Notes: generated from the letters alone by a model not told the origin. Positions 1-8,417 are shown, counted from the stretch's first letter. The stretch is DNA of 40,866 nt from an uncultured Collinsella sp. (GCA_958403385.1 CATXXC010000022.1:1-40866), one strand, 5' to 3'. Numbers and translations: made by a program.

Positions 1-253
1 AGAGAACGCTCCCGCAAACTGCCTCTTGACAACTTATAGGAGCGTCGGTTTTATTATTGCCATTTCATCCATGGTCGAGCAAAGCCAATCCAGCTCCGTA
101 ATCCGGCATAGTTTCGAAAGCAACTCATTTGGGACGGGCTCTTTTGGTTATTTTCTTGCCCAATCACCCCGGATAAACCATGCCAGGGCCAAGGAGTGTC
201 CCCATGTGCCGGGGTTGGGCTACCATGGTGGCAACCTAGCGAAAGGACGATGT
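1..253. other. non-coding leader upstream of the M24 peptidase gene
   Basis: I see no gene here. A 7-bp inverted repeat (ACGCTCC at 7-13, GGAGCGT at 39-45) is followed by a T-rich stretch and could be the terminator of a gene to the left. A 21-nt motif at 127-147 (begins ATTTGGGACGGG) recurs almost unchanged on the minus strand at 1663-1682. Just before the ribosome binding site a GGTTG...CAACC hairpin encloses CTACCATGGTGG. A structured leader is possible, but I cannot match it to a known riboswitch. Confidence 0.4.
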
Positions 254-1342
254 ATGGCACATGTCGATGACCAGCGTGTGGCAAGCGTGCTCGATGCGCT
301 CGAGGCTCAGCACCCCGGTGCACAGCTGCTCGTAAACGACCCGTGGTCGATTTATTACCTGACCGGTTTTTATGCCGATATGTTCGAGCGTTTTTGCGGT
401 GTGCTGCTCGCGCGCGATGACGAGCCCGTAACCTTGGTCAACGCCCTGCATCAGCTGCCCGAGTACGACAATGCCCGCGTCGCCTACCACACCGATACCG
501 ATGTCGTGGCCGACGCCATCGCGAGTGAGATCGACCCAGACAAGCCGCTTGGTATCGACACCGTCATGCGCTCTGGCTTTTTGATGCCGCTCATGGAGCG
601 CCACGCAGCCAGCGAGTTTTTCCTGGGTGACTTTGCCGTCACCGCCGCACGCACCTACAAGGATGCCGCCGAGCAGGAGCTTATGCGCGCGTCCTCGACC
701 GCTAACGATGCCGTGATGGCCGATGTTATCAAGCTCGTCCACGAAGGCGTGACGGAGCGCGAGATTGCCGACCAGATGCTCGGCCTGTATCGCAAGCACG
801 GCTGCGAGGGCTTTAGTTTTTCGCCTATCGTGAGCTTTGGCGCTAACGCCGGCGACCCGCACCACGAACCAGATGACACCGTGCTCAAGCGTGGCGACGT
901 GGTGTTGTTCGACATTGGCGGACGCCGCTGCAACTACTGCTCGGACATGACGCGCACGTTCTTTTGGGGCGAGCCGGACGAAGAGACGGCGCGCATCTAC
1001 GATATCGTGCGCCGCGCCAACGAGGCCGCCGAGGCGCTCATCGCACCGGGCGCGCGCATGTGTGACCTGGACCGCGCCGCGCGCGACGTGATTGAGGAAG
1101 CGGGCTATGGGCAGTACTTTACGCACCGCCTGGGACACTCGATCGGCCTGCAGGACCATGAGCCAGGCGATGTCTCACTTGTTAACGAGCAAGTTGTAGA
1201 GCCGGGTATGACGTTCTCCATCGAGCCGGGCATCTACCTCCCTGGCCGCACCGGCGTCCGCATCGAGGACCTGGCCCTGGTTACCGAGTCCGGCGTCGAG
1301 ATTCTCAACGCCTACCCCCACGATCCGGTCCGCCTAGACTAA
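254..1342 (+). CDS. M24-family Xaa-Pro aminopeptidase/dipeptidase
   Basis: A cytosolic metallopeptidase of 362 aa that would remove N-terminal residues preceding proline or split Xaa-Pro dipeptides. The first ~125 residues look like a creatinase-type N-terminal domain. The C-terminal pita-bread domain carries all five expected metal ligands: Asp220 and Asp231 (DIGG and SDMTR contexts), His295 (LGHSIG), Glu324 (SIEPG) and Glu338 (RIED). The frame stays open upstream to position 26, but the ATG at 254 is preceded by AAAGGACG at good spacing and matches the usual family N-terminus, so the longer form is unlikely. It is convergent with folC and followed by a terminator at 1505-1536. Substrate preference (PepP versus PepQ) cannot be read from the sequence. 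Confidence 0.9.
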   Translation: MAHVDDQRVASVLDALEAQHPGAQLLVNDPWSIYYLTGFYADMFERFCGVLLARDDEPVTLVNALHQLPEYDNARVAYHTDTDVVADAIASEIDPDKPLGIDTVMRSGFLMPLMERHAASEFFLGDFAVTAARTYKDAAEQELMRASSTANDAVMADVIKLVHEGVTEREIADQMLGLYRKHGCEGFSFSPIVSFGANAGDPHHEPDDTVLKRGDVVLFDIGGRRCNYCSDMTRTFFWGEPDEETARIYDIVRRANEAAEALIAPGARMCDLDRAARDVIEEAGYGQYFTHRLGHSIGLQDHEPGDVSLVNEQVVEPGMTFSIEPGIYLPGRTGVRIEDLALVTESGVEILNAYPHDPVRLD

Positions 1343-1366
1343 CCCCTTCTCAATAGCCCCTCAATA

Positions 1367-1433
1367 AGTTGCGGTGGAATAGTTCCCAGATTGACCCACA
1401 GAGGCATAATCCAGGAACTATTTCACCGCAACT
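1367..1433. repeat. palindromic intergenic element, AGTTGCGGTG family (copy 1)
   Basis: Arms at 1367-1386 and 1414-1433 (20 nt) are inverted repeats with a single mismatch that would be a G-U pair. They begin AGTTGCGGTG and continue (G/A)AATAGTTCC. The element lies 24 bp past the peptidase stop codon. A near-identical element is at 39457-39525 and a left half at 40768-40794, so this is a dispersed repeat and not a one-off terminator. No poly-T tract follows. Confidence 0.85.
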
Positions 1434-1474
1434 ACCATGGGTCCAAGTCGACCAATTTGACAGTCTAGAGATGC

Positions 1475-1634
1475 GCCACGAAAAAGGGCTATCTACTACG
1501 TTTAACCCGCATGGGTCAACCATGCGGGTCTTTTTTGAAAATTGGCAAGCCATCTACCTGCGGTTTTAATTTCGCGATGTTCCGTGTGGTTGAGGGTAAC
1601 CGGTCAAACGTAGTAGATAGGCCTATTTCGTGGC
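1475..1634. repeat. long nested inverted repeat between convergent genes
   Basis: Outer arms at 1475-1503 and 1606-1634 match in 27 of 29 positions as inverted repeats; both include the stretch ATCTACTACGTTT or its complement. The interior holds a perfect 10-bp terminator hairpin (1505-1529) and about 70 nt of unassigned sequence. The outer-plus-inner hairpin layout resembles the elements around valS, but the sequence is unrelated. Confidence 0.75.
1505..1536 (+). terminator. Rho-independent terminator, end of M24 peptidase transcript
   Basis: A perfect 10-bp stem ACCCGCATGG/CCATGCGGGT (1505-1514, 1520-1529) has loop GTCAA and is followed by C and six T. It is the only strong poly-T hairpin on the plus strand in this spacer, about 160 bp past the stop codon of the peptidase gene. 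Confidence 0.8.
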
Positions 1635-1658
1635 AAGCGAGTCAACTCGGGGCACAGG

Positions 1659-1693
1659 GCAGCCAAAAGCCCCGTCCCAAATTGGCTGCTTTT
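1659..1693 (+). terminator. possible second terminator hairpin
   Basis: An 8-bp stem GCAGCCAA/TTGGCTGC (1659-1666, 1682-1689) is followed by TTTT. Its loop contains, on the minus strand, the ATTTGGGACGGGG motif also found at 127-147, so it may be repeat-derived and not a dedicated terminator. Confidence 0.4.
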
Positions 1694-1694
1694 G

Positions 1695-1761
1695 AGTTGC
1701 GGTGATATACGGACTGTTTGAGGCTTCTGGCTTGTAAAACAGCCCGTATATCACCGCAACT
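1695..1761. repeat. palindromic element, AGTTGCGGTG ends with a different interior
   Basis: Arms at 1695-1719 and 1737-1761 (25 nt) match as inverted repeats with one mismatch. They begin AGTTGCGGTG like the elements at 1367 and 39457, but continue ATATACGG instead of AATAGTTCC. Only the outer 10 bp are shared. It ends 14 bp from the folC stop codon and could serve as the 3' hairpin of that minus-strand transcript. Confidence 0.8.
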
Positions 1762-1775
1762 GATGAGGGGATGGG

Positions 1776-3119
1776 TTAGCGGAGCAGGCCAGCTACTTCG
1801 CCGGCTAGGGTGATGGTGCCGGCGGCTACGAAAGGCTCGCCCGCGGCATCGAAGGCCGCGAGGGCCTCGGATACGCTGGGGCACACGCCAACAAGCTTGT
1901 CAGCGTCCACAAGTGCGGCAAGCTCCTCCGCCGGCAGGGCGCGATCGGAATCGGTCTGGGTTACGACCACACGCGGGAAGGCCGGAATCAGAACATCGAC
2001 AATACCGGCCACATCCTTGTCGGCCAGTGCGGCGCACAGCAGCGTGGGGCGATTCTCGACGCACGGATCTATCTCGTCCAGCGCGCTCACAAAGTTCTCG
2101 CAGCTCTGAGGGTTATGGCAGGCGTCAATCAGCTTGAGCGGATCGGTTCCCAGCACATCAAAGCGACCCGGCGTGGGGCAGCCCATAAGCGACGCATCGA
2201 GCTTGTCATGATCGAGCTCGCGACCCAGATACCCCTCGCAAAGCATAATCGCGCACGCGGCATTCTGCGGCTGATAGGCCGGCTTGACCATGCTCGACGT
2301 ATAGATCGCACGCGGCGTGGTGCAGCTAAACTCAACCGTGTCGCCCACATGCGCCGGCACCTTAGTCGTGGCGTGGCTCACCACGAGCGGCACAATGCCG
2401 CACTCGCGACAACGTGCATCCATCACGCGCTGAACACTTGCCTCATGCGTACCCTCGCCCAAAACAACCAGGCGCCCAGGCTTAATAACCGCAGCCTTCT
2501 CCCCCGCAATGGCCTCGAGCGTATCTCCCAGAATGCGTGTATGGTCGAGCCCGATGCCTGTGATGGCAACGGCCACGGGGTCGGTCGCACTCGTAGCATC
2601 CCAGCGTCCGCCCATGCCAACCTCAAGCACGGCCACGTCCACGCAAGCCTCGGCAAACACTACAAGTGCGGCAGCCGTCAGCAGGTCAAACGGCGTGATA
2701 GAATAGGCGCACTCCCCTGCCGCCACACGGCGCGCATTCACGCGATGTCCCGCCTCGACAGCGGCAGAAACGCCACGAGCAAAGGCCTCGTCGCTCACGA
2801 CGCGTCCATCGACCTCCATACGCTCGGGATAGCGCACCAGCTGCGGCGACGTATACAGCGCGGTCTTGAGCCCCTCGCCGCGAAGGATAGCAGCCGTAAA
2901 ACGCGTAGTCGAAGTCTTGCCATTGGTACCGGCAACCTGAATGCAATCAAAGTACTCGTCCGGACGCCCCAGCTCATCGAGCATATCGACAACCGTCTCA
3001 AGCAGAGGACCAGCATCCCCAGAAATCCGTCCCGTATCAGCAGCAAGCCCCACAGCCTCATCAAACGAAAGCAACTCAAACGAGAACGGAACGACATAAG
3101 ACCCAGAACGCTTAGCCAT
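1776..3119 (-). CDS. folC: folylpolyglutamate synthase / dihydrofolate synthase
   Basis: An ATP-dependent cytosolic Mur-ligase-family enzyme that adds glutamate to dihydropteroate or to folates. The protein is 447 aa. The phosphate-binding loop AGTNGKTS is at residues 63-70, and the SPQLVRYPERM substrate-loop region, the VLEVGMGGRWDATS motif and the C-terminal glutamate-ligase domain (DACHNPQS) are all visible. I chose the ATG at 3119; 13 more codons are open upstream but lack similarity to the family. valS lies upstream on the same strand, 280 bp away, with a nested palindrome between them. valS-folC adjacency is common in bacteria. Whether it also has dihydrofolate synthase activity cannot be decided here. 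Confidence 0.92.
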   Translation of the reverse strand: MAKRSGSYVVPFSFELLSFDEAVGLAADTGRISGDAGPLLETVVDMLDELGRPDEYFDCIQVAGTNGKTSTTRFTAAILRGEGLKTALYTSPQLVRYPERMEVDGRVVSDEAFARGVSAAVEAGHRVNARRVAAGECAYSITPFDLLTAAALVVFAEACVDVAVLEVGMGGRWDATSATDPVAVAITGIGLDHTRILGDTLEAIAGEKAAVIKPGRLVVLGEGTHEASVQRVMDARCRECGIVPLVVSHATTKVPAHVGDTVEFSCTTPRAIYTSSMVKPAYQPQNAACAIMLCEGYLGRELDHDKLDASLMGCPTPGRFDVLGTDPLKLIDACHNPQSCENFVSALDEIDPCVENRPTLLCAALADKDVAGIVDVLIPAFPRVVVTQTDSDRALPAEELAALVDADKLVGVCPSVSEALAAFDAAGEPFVAAGTITLAGEVAGLLR

Positions 3120-3279
3120 AACCCAAAGTCCCCCATAACAGAAAAAGAGGCCCACCAAAAAGAATGATCCCCTCGCGTTGACAATATCAGCCTTTACCCG
3201 ATTGCAGCGAGATCAAGGCCACAACCAAGTGGCCCCAACCTACCAGTTGTAAACAACCACGTAAGCGAACTAGGAGCGG

Positions 3280-3380
3280 CCCGACGCTTTGCTCGCCGCA
3301 AGTTCCGCACGCAAAGGACAGCACTTAATGTGCTGTCCGTCTTGCGCAGGACTGTCCGCAGCGGAGAGCAAAGCGTCGGG
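3280..3380. repeat. nested palindrome with CACTTAATGTG centre, downstream of valS
   Basis: Outer arms 3280-3299 and 3361-3380 (20 nt, begin CCCGACGCTTTGCTC) match in 19 of 20 positions as inverted repeats. The inner hairpin at 3316-3338 is a perfect 9-bp stem GGACAGCAC/GTGCTGTCC with loop TTAAT. The element at 6116-6231 has the same centre and loop (on the opposite strand) but unrelated arms. The remaining spacer (3120-3279) shows only short inverted repeats and no gene. Confidence 0.85.
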
Positions 3381-3399
3381 ACGCGTCCCCCAGTACCGC

Positions 3400-6096
3400 C
3401 TACGAGAAGTCAGCAACCTGAGCAGTCAGCGCCGCCAGGATCTCCTTGAGCTCAGCTGCACGGTCCCTCTTCTTCTGGACCACCGCGGGCGCGGCCTTGG
3501 CCACAAAGCCCTCGTTGGCGAGCGTCTTCTCGCAGCCGGCGAGCTCCTTCTGAGCCGCGGCGATCTCCTTCTCCAGGCGCGCCTTCTCGGCCGAAAGGTC
3601 GACCTTGCCCTCGAGCACCACAAAGACCTCGACGCCGCTGTCGACCACGGCGATGCTCGCAGCCGGCTTCTCAACGTCGGTACCCATGACCAGCGAAGCG
3701 GTGTTCGCCAGCGGCTCAATCGTCGAGCGTAGGCTCTCGAGCTTCTCAATGTCCTCGGCACCGGCGCGCACGACCACGTCGAGCTCGGCCTTGGGGCTCA
3801 AGCGGTAACGCGAGCGTGTGGCGCGGGCAGCAGAAACGACGGCGCGGCACAGCTCAAACGCGCGCTCGGCGTCCTCGTCAACATACTTGGCGTAGTCGGC
3901 GGGCTCGGGCCACTTGGCGATCATGAGCGCCTCGGCGCGATCCACGTTGCCCTCGGCGTCCAGGTCGAGCACGCTCGCCGGCATGTTGTCCCAAATCTCC
4001 TCAGTAACAAACGGCATAAGTGGGTGCATCAGGCGAATGGAGGTGTCGAGCACAAAGATCAGGTTGCGCTGCGCCTGCAGACGGCCCTCGCCCTTCAGAC
4101 GGGCCTTGGTGACCTCGACGTACCAGTCGCAGACCTCGTTCCAGAAGAACTGCTGCACGCCGCGGGCCATATCGCCAAAGGTGTAGTTCTCAATACCCTC
4201 GGTAACCATCTTCACGGCCTTGGCCAGGCGGCTGAACATCCAAGCGTCGGCCGGCGTCTCAACGACGGGCTCGCCGGGCGTGTAGCCCTCCATGTTCATG
4301 AGCAGGAAGCGGCTGGCGTTCCAGATCTTGGTCACAAACGACTTAGCCTGGTCGGTGCGCGGGCTGTCGATAAGCTTCTTGGTCTTCTTGTCGATGTTCG
4401 CGTCGAACTTGACGTCCTGATTGTTGGTGCACAGCGTCAGCAGGTTGTAACGCATGGCGTCGGCACCGTACATGCCAATGAGGTCCATGGGGTCAACGCC
4501 GTTGCCCTTGGACTTGGACATGCGGCTGCCGTCCTTGGCAAGAATCGTCGGGTAGATGACGACATCCTTAAACGGAACCTCGTCCAAGAAGTACAGCGAG
4601 CTCATGACCATGCGAGCGACCCACAGCGCGATGATGTCGCGCGCGGTGACGAGCGCCGTCGTGGGATGATGCCCCTCGAGCTGCTCCGGCTTTTGCGGCC
4701 AGCCCTGCGTGGCGAAGGTCCACAGCTGCGAGCTGAACCAAGTGTCCAGCACGTTCTCGTCCTGATGCACGTGATGGCCGCCGCACTTGGGGCACACGTC
4801 GGTGTCCTCGGTAAGGGCGTCCTCCCAGCCGCAGTCCTCGCAGTAGAACACGGGAATGCGGTGGCCCCACCACAGCTGGCGGCTGATGCACCAATCCTTG
4901 AGGTTCTCCATCCAGGTGGTGTAGGTCTGCGTCCAGCGCGCGGGGTGGAAGGTGACCTTGCCGGAGTTGACGGCGTCGAGCGCCGGCCCCTTGAGTTTGT
5001 CGACGGCAACGAACCACTGCTCGGACAGCCATGGCTCAAGCGCGGCGTCGCAACGGTAGCAGTGCATGACGGAGTGGTCGTGGTCCTCGGCGTGATCGAG
5101 CAGGTCGTGCTCCTCGAACCACTTGATGACGGCCTCGCGGCACTCCTCGCGGGTCATGCCGGTGAACTCGCCGTAGCCCTCGACGACCACCGCGTGTTCA
5201 TCGAAGATATTGATCTGCGGCAGGCCGTGGGCCTGACCCATGGCGTAGTCGTTGGGGTCGTGTGCCGGGGTGACCTTAACGAAGCCGGAGCCAAAGTTGG
5301 CGTCGACGTGCCAATCCTCAAAGATGGGGATCTCGCGGTCGACGATGGGGAGCTTGACAGTCTTGCCTACAAAGGCAGCCTTCTCGGGATCCTTCGGGGA
5401 AACGGCAACGCCCGTGTCGCCGAGCATGGTCTCGGGGCGCGTGGTAGCGACGACGATGTAATCCTGGCCGTTGACCGGCTCGGTCAACGGATAGCGCAGG
5501 TGCCACAGGTGGCCCTTCTCGTCCTTGTACTCGGCCTCGTCGTCCGAGATAGCGGTGGTGCAGTTGGGACACCAGTTGACGATGCGCTTGCCGCGATAGA
5601 TCAGGCCGTCGTGGTACCAGTCGCAGAACACCTTGCGCACGGCCTGGGCGTAGTCCTCGTCCATGGTGAAGCGCTCGTTATCGAAGTCGACGGAGCAGCC
5701 CATACGTTTGATCTGCTCGACGATGATGCCACCGTACTCGTGGGTCCAATCCCAGCAGGCGTCGACAAACTTATCGCGGCCGATCTCCAGGCGGCTGATG
5801 CCTTCGCTCTTGAGTTTCTTGTCGACCTTGGTCTGCGTAGCGATACCGGCGTGGTCGGTGCCGAGCACCCAGCGCGTGGACTTGCCGCGCATGCGGGCCA
5901 TGCGGATGATGGCGTCCTGGATGGAGTCGTCGGTGGCGTGGCCCATGTGGAGCTTGCCGGTCACGTTGGGAGGCGGAATGGTGACGGTGCAGTCGCCCAC
6001 GCCCTCACGGCGCTTATAGTAGCCGCCGTCGAGCCACTTCTGCAGGATCGCCGGCTCGTTGGTCGACGGATCGTAATTCTTGGGCATCTCTTCCAT
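3400..6096 (-). CDS. valS: valyl-tRNA synthetase
   Basis: A cytosolic class I aminoacyl-tRNA synthetase that charges tRNA-Val and edits mis-activated threonine. The protein is 898 aa, normal for the family. The HIGH-type signature appears as PPPNVTGKLHMGHA (about residues 41-54) and the KMSKS loop as RMSKS at 525-529. The C-terminal ~65 residues form the expected charged coiled coil (SAEKARLEKEIAAAQKEL region). The ATG at 6096 has GGGAGAG just upstream; the frame extends 26 codons further into the flanking palindrome, which I take as chance. Two nested palindromes flank the gene (3280-3380 and 6116-6231). I saw no T-box leader. Confidence 0.97.
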   Translation of the reverse strand: MEEMPKNYDPSTNEPAILQKWLDGGYYKRREGVGDCTVTIPPPNVTGKLHMGHATDDSIQDAIIRMARMRGKSTRWVLGTDHAGIATQTKVDKKLKSEGISRLEIGRDKFVDACWDWTHEYGGIIVEQIKRMGCSVDFDNERFTMDEDYAQAVRKVFCDWYHDGLIYRGKRIVNWCPNCTTAISDDEAEYKDEKGHLWHLRYPLTEPVNGQDYIVVATTRPETMLGDTGVAVSPKDPEKAAFVGKTVKLPIVDREIPIFEDWHVDANFGSGFVKVTPAHDPNDYAMGQAHGLPQINIFDEHAVVVEGYGEFTGMTREECREAVIKWFEEHDLLDHAEDHDHSVMHCYRCDAALEPWLSEQWFVAVDKLKGPALDAVNSGKVTFHPARWTQTYTTWMENLKDWCISRQLWWGHRIPVFYCEDCGWEDALTEDTDVCPKCGGHHVHQDENVLDTWFSSQLWTFATQGWPQKPEQLEGHHPTTALVTARDIIALWVARMVMSSLYFLDEVPFKDVVIYPTILAKDGSRMSKSKGNGVDPMDLIGMYGADAMRYNLLTLCTNNQDVKFDANIDKKTKKLIDSPRTDQAKSFVTKIWNASRFLLMNMEGYTPGEPVVETPADAWMFSRLAKAVKMVTEGIENYTFGDMARGVQQFFWNEVCDWYVEVTKARLKGEGRLQAQRNLIFVLDTSIRLMHPLMPFVTEEIWDNMPASVLDLDAEGNVDRAEALMIAKWPEPADYAKYVDEDAERAFELCRAVVSAARATRSRYRLSPKAELDVVVRAGAEDIEKLESLRSTIEPLANTASLVMGTDVEKPAASIAVVDSGVEVFVVLEGKVDLSAEKARLEKEIAAAQKELAGCEKTLANEGFVAKAAPAVVQKKRDRAAELKEILAALTAQVADFS

Positions 6097-6115
6097 ATAT
6101 CTCTCCCGTCCCGCC

Positions 6116-6231
6116 GGGGAGGAATGTAGGCCCGATTTTCGCTCGGTCAGGTCCTGGGCTCGCTCGAAGACCACATTAAGTGGTCTTCGGCTCGTGCGGA
6201 ATCTACGAAAATCGGGCCTACATTCCTCCCC
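6116..6231. repeat. nested palindrome with CACTTAATGTG centre, upstream of valS
   Basis: Outer arms 6116-6141 and 6206-6231 are a perfect 26-nt inverted repeat (begins GGGGAGGAATGTAGGCCC). The inner perfect 10-bp hairpin (6165-6174, 6180-6189) has loop ATTAA, which on the minus strand reads CAC-TTAAT-GTG, identical to the centre of 3280-3380. It would lie in the 5' leader of valS, about 20 nt before the start codon, so it may also affect valS mRNA. Confidence 0.85.
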
Positions 6232-6319
6232 TTAGGTATCGATTACTTCAGTCTGATATGACTTCGCTGATGCTTAAACAAACACACAGAATAACACAGG
6301 CAGTTGGGGTTATTGCGTA

Positions 6320-6359
6320 TATATAAAATAGCCTCCGACCGCGGATGGTCGGAGGCTAT
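6320..6359 (-). terminator. terminator after clpX
   Basis: On the minus strand a perfect 13-bp stem ATAGCCTCCGACC/GGTCGGAGGCTAT (6347-6359 and 6328-6340) with a 6-nt loop is followed by TTTATATATA. It lies 23 bp past the clpX stop codon. The tail is T/A-rich, not pure T. Confidence 0.75.
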
Positions 6360-6382
6360 CGACAAACACATTTTGGCAGGTT

Positions 6383-7795
6383 TTAGCCGTAGATGCGCTG
6401 GGGCTGTTCGGTGCCCTTTACGGCGGCTTCGGTTACGACGACTTTGGCTACGCCTTCCTCGCTGGGGAGGTCGAACATCGTCTGCTGCAGCACGTCCTCG
6501 CAGATGGAGCGCAGGCCGCGGGCACCGGTCTTGCGGGCGAGCGCCATGCGGGCGATCTCGTGCAGGGCGGCGTCCTCAAACTCCAGGTCCACGTCCTCCA
6601 GTTGGAACATCTTGCGGTACTGGCGCACCACGGCGTTCTTGGGCTCAGTCAGGATCGACACCAGGTCGTCCTCGTCGAGCGCCTGCGTCTGGGTGACGAC
6701 GGGCGTACGTCCAACAAACTCGGGAATCATGCCAAAGGCGTTGAGGTCCTGCGGGAGCACTTGACGCAGCAGGTCGTTCTCGTCGACCGAAGTAGGGCCG
6801 GCGATCTCGGAGTTAAAGCCCACGCCCTTGTTGCCCACGCGATCGGCGATGATCTTGTCCAGACCCACAAAGGCACCGCCGCAGATAAACAGGATGTTGG
6901 TCGTGTCGATCTGCAACAGTTCCTGCTGGGGATGCTTGCGGCCGCCGGTGGGCGGAACACTTGCCACCGTGCCCTCAAGAATCTTAAGCAGCGCCTGCTG
7001 CACACCCTCGCCCGAGACATCGCGGGTGATGGAGAGGTTCTCGGCCTTACGGGCGATCTTGTCGATCTCATCGACATAGATAATGCCGACCTGCGCGCGC
7101 TCGATGTCGCCATCGGCGGCGTTGATGAGCTTGAGCAGGATGTTCTCCACGTCCTCGCCCACGTAGCCGGCCTCGGTGAGCGCGGTGGCGTCGGCAATGG
7201 CAAACGGCACCTCGAGGATGCGCGCAAGCGTCTGGGCGAGCAGGGTCTTACCGGTACCGGTGGGACCGAGCAGCAAAATGTTGGACTTGGCGAGTTCCAC
7301 CTCGTCCATGTCATCACCGAGCTGGCCGCCCATACCATCAGCCTCGTCAAAGGCCGAAAGCGCAGCACCGCCCTCGATCACGCGGCGGTAGTGGTTGTAC
7401 ACGGCAACCGACATGGCGCGCTTGGCGTCCTCCTGGCCCATAACATAGGCCGAAAGCTCGTCATAAATCTCGTGCGGCGTCGGCACGTGCGTGATGACCT
7501 GGCGGTCGTCCTCGAGCTCAAAGCCCTCGGTCTCGGGGTCCACGGCGGGATGGGATGCAGCCTGACTGTGGTCGTTGAGGAAGCCCGGCAGCTTGCCGTT
7601 GCGGGCAGCGTCCATAAAGTCCGAAGCAAGCGACTCCTCAAGGATCTCGGAGCAGGCGGCGACGCACTCGTCACAGATAAAGATGTTGGTCGGGCCCTTT
7701 ACGAGGCGACGAACCTGGCCCTGCTCTTTTCCGCAAAAGGAGCAGCGGATGGGGTTGCCGTTCTCGTCAAAGTTGTCCTGCATGTTACCTGCCAT
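6383..7795 (-). CDS. clpX: ATP-dependent Clp protease ATPase subunit ClpX
   Basis: The AAA+ unfoldase that feeds tagged or damaged proteins into ClpP. The protein is 470 aa. The N-terminal zinc-binding domain has Cys18, Cys21, Cys41 and Cys44. Walker A GPTGTGKT is at 177-184 and Walker B IIYVDEID at about 238-245; the sensor-2 region reads GARGLRSICED. An acidic, low-conservation linker at about 85-165 is longer than in many ClpX. The gene starts one base after the clpP stop codon, with AAGGA at suitable spacing, so the two are co-transcribed. A second in-frame ATG lies four codons in. The terminator at 6320-6359 closes the unit. Confidence 0.97.
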   Translation of the reverse strand: MAGNMQDNFDENGNPIRCSFCGKEQGQVRRLVKGPTNIFICDECVAACSEILEESLASDFMDAARNGKLPGFLNDHSQAASHPAVDPETEGFELEDDRQVITHVPTPHEIYDELSAYVMGQEDAKRAMSVAVYNHYRRVIEGGAALSAFDEADGMGGQLGDDMDEVELAKSNILLLGPTGTGKTLLAQTLARILEVPFAIADATALTEAGYVGEDVENILLKLINAADGDIERAQVGIIYVDEIDKIARKAENLSITRDVSGEGVQQALLKILEGTVASVPPTGGRKHPQQELLQIDTTNILFICGGAFVGLDKIIADRVGNKGVGFNSEIAGPTSVDENDLLRQVLPQDLNAFGMIPEFVGRTPVVTQTQALDEDDLVSILTEPKNAVVRQYRKMFQLEDVDLEFEDAALHEIARMALARKTGARGLRSICEDVLQQTMFDLPSEEGVAKVVVTEAAVKGTEQPQRIYG

Positions 7796-7796
7796 C

Positions 7797-8417
7797 CTAG
7801 GCGTCCTTCGCGGCGAGATCGCGCGAGGTGACGATACGGTCGATCAGACCGTAGTCGAGGGCCTCGGAAGCGGTCAGGTAGTTGTCGCGCTCGGTATCGG
7901 CCTGGACCTTCTCGATGGGCTGACCCGATGCGTCGGACAGAATCTGGTTGAGCTCGCGGCGAGTCTTCTTAATCTCCTCGGCCACAATCTCGATCTCGGT
8001 CTGCTGGCCCTGCGCACCGCCGCTGGGCTGGTGAATCATGACCTTGGAGTGCGGCAGGCAGAAGCGCTTGCCCTTGGCGCCGGCCGAAAGCAGCACGGCT
8101 GCCATGGACGCGGCCATACCGACGCAGATGGTGGAGACCTGCGGCTTAATGAAGTTCATGGTGTCCAGAATCGCCAGGCCGGAGTAAACCTCGCCGCCGG
8201 GCGAATTGATGTAGAGCGAGATATCCTTCTCGGCATCCTGGCTCTCAAGATGCAACAGCTGGGCAACGACCAGGTTGGCGCTGACGGAGTTGATCTCCTC
8301 GCCCAAGAAGATGATGCGGTCGTTGAGCAGGCGCGAATAGATATCGTAGCTGCGCTCGCCGCGCGGCGTCTGCTCGATAACGTATGGCACGAGGGCGGAA
8401 TCGAACTTAGCGATCAT
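7797..8417 (-). CDS. clpP: ATP-dependent Clp protease proteolytic subunit ClpP
   Basis: The serine peptidase that forms the degradation chamber docking with ClpX. The catalytic triad is visible as Ser104 (GMAASMAA), His129 (MIHQPSGG) and Asp178 (DTERDNY), with spacing that matches the E. coli enzyme. I chose the ATG at 8417 (206 aa) because GGAG lies 6 nt upstream; ATG codons at 8423 and 8429 are alternatives with poorer ribosome binding sites. It follows tig and precedes clpX, the conserved tig-clpP-clpX order. The 163-bp gap to tig holds a 10-bp hairpin. Confidence 0.96.
   Translation of the reverse strand: MIAKFDSALVPYVIEQTPRGERSYDIYSRLLNDRIIFLGEEINSVSANLVVAQLLHLESQDAEKDISLYINSPGGEVYSGLAILDTMNFIKPQVSTICVGMAASMAAVLLSAGAKGKRFCLPHSKVMIHQPSGGAQGQQTEIEIVAEEIKKTRRELNQILSDASGQPIEKVQADTERDNYLTASEALDYGLIDRIVTSRDLAAKDA

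Noticed and set aside
150..253. Riboswitch upstream of the M24 peptidase gene
   Set aside because: A hairpin is present but I could not match any riboswitch core; left as an unassigned leader.
26..253. Longer N-terminus of the M24 peptidase from position 26
   Set aside because: The extra 76 residues are not family-like, and the ATG at 254 has a proper ribosome binding site.
1343..1775. CRISPR array
   Set aside because: The repeats are inverted pairs of different sequence, without regularly spaced direct repeats or cas genes.
6097..6382. T-box or other tRNA-sensing leader for valS
   Set aside because: No T-box consensus is visible; the structure is explained by the nested palindrome.
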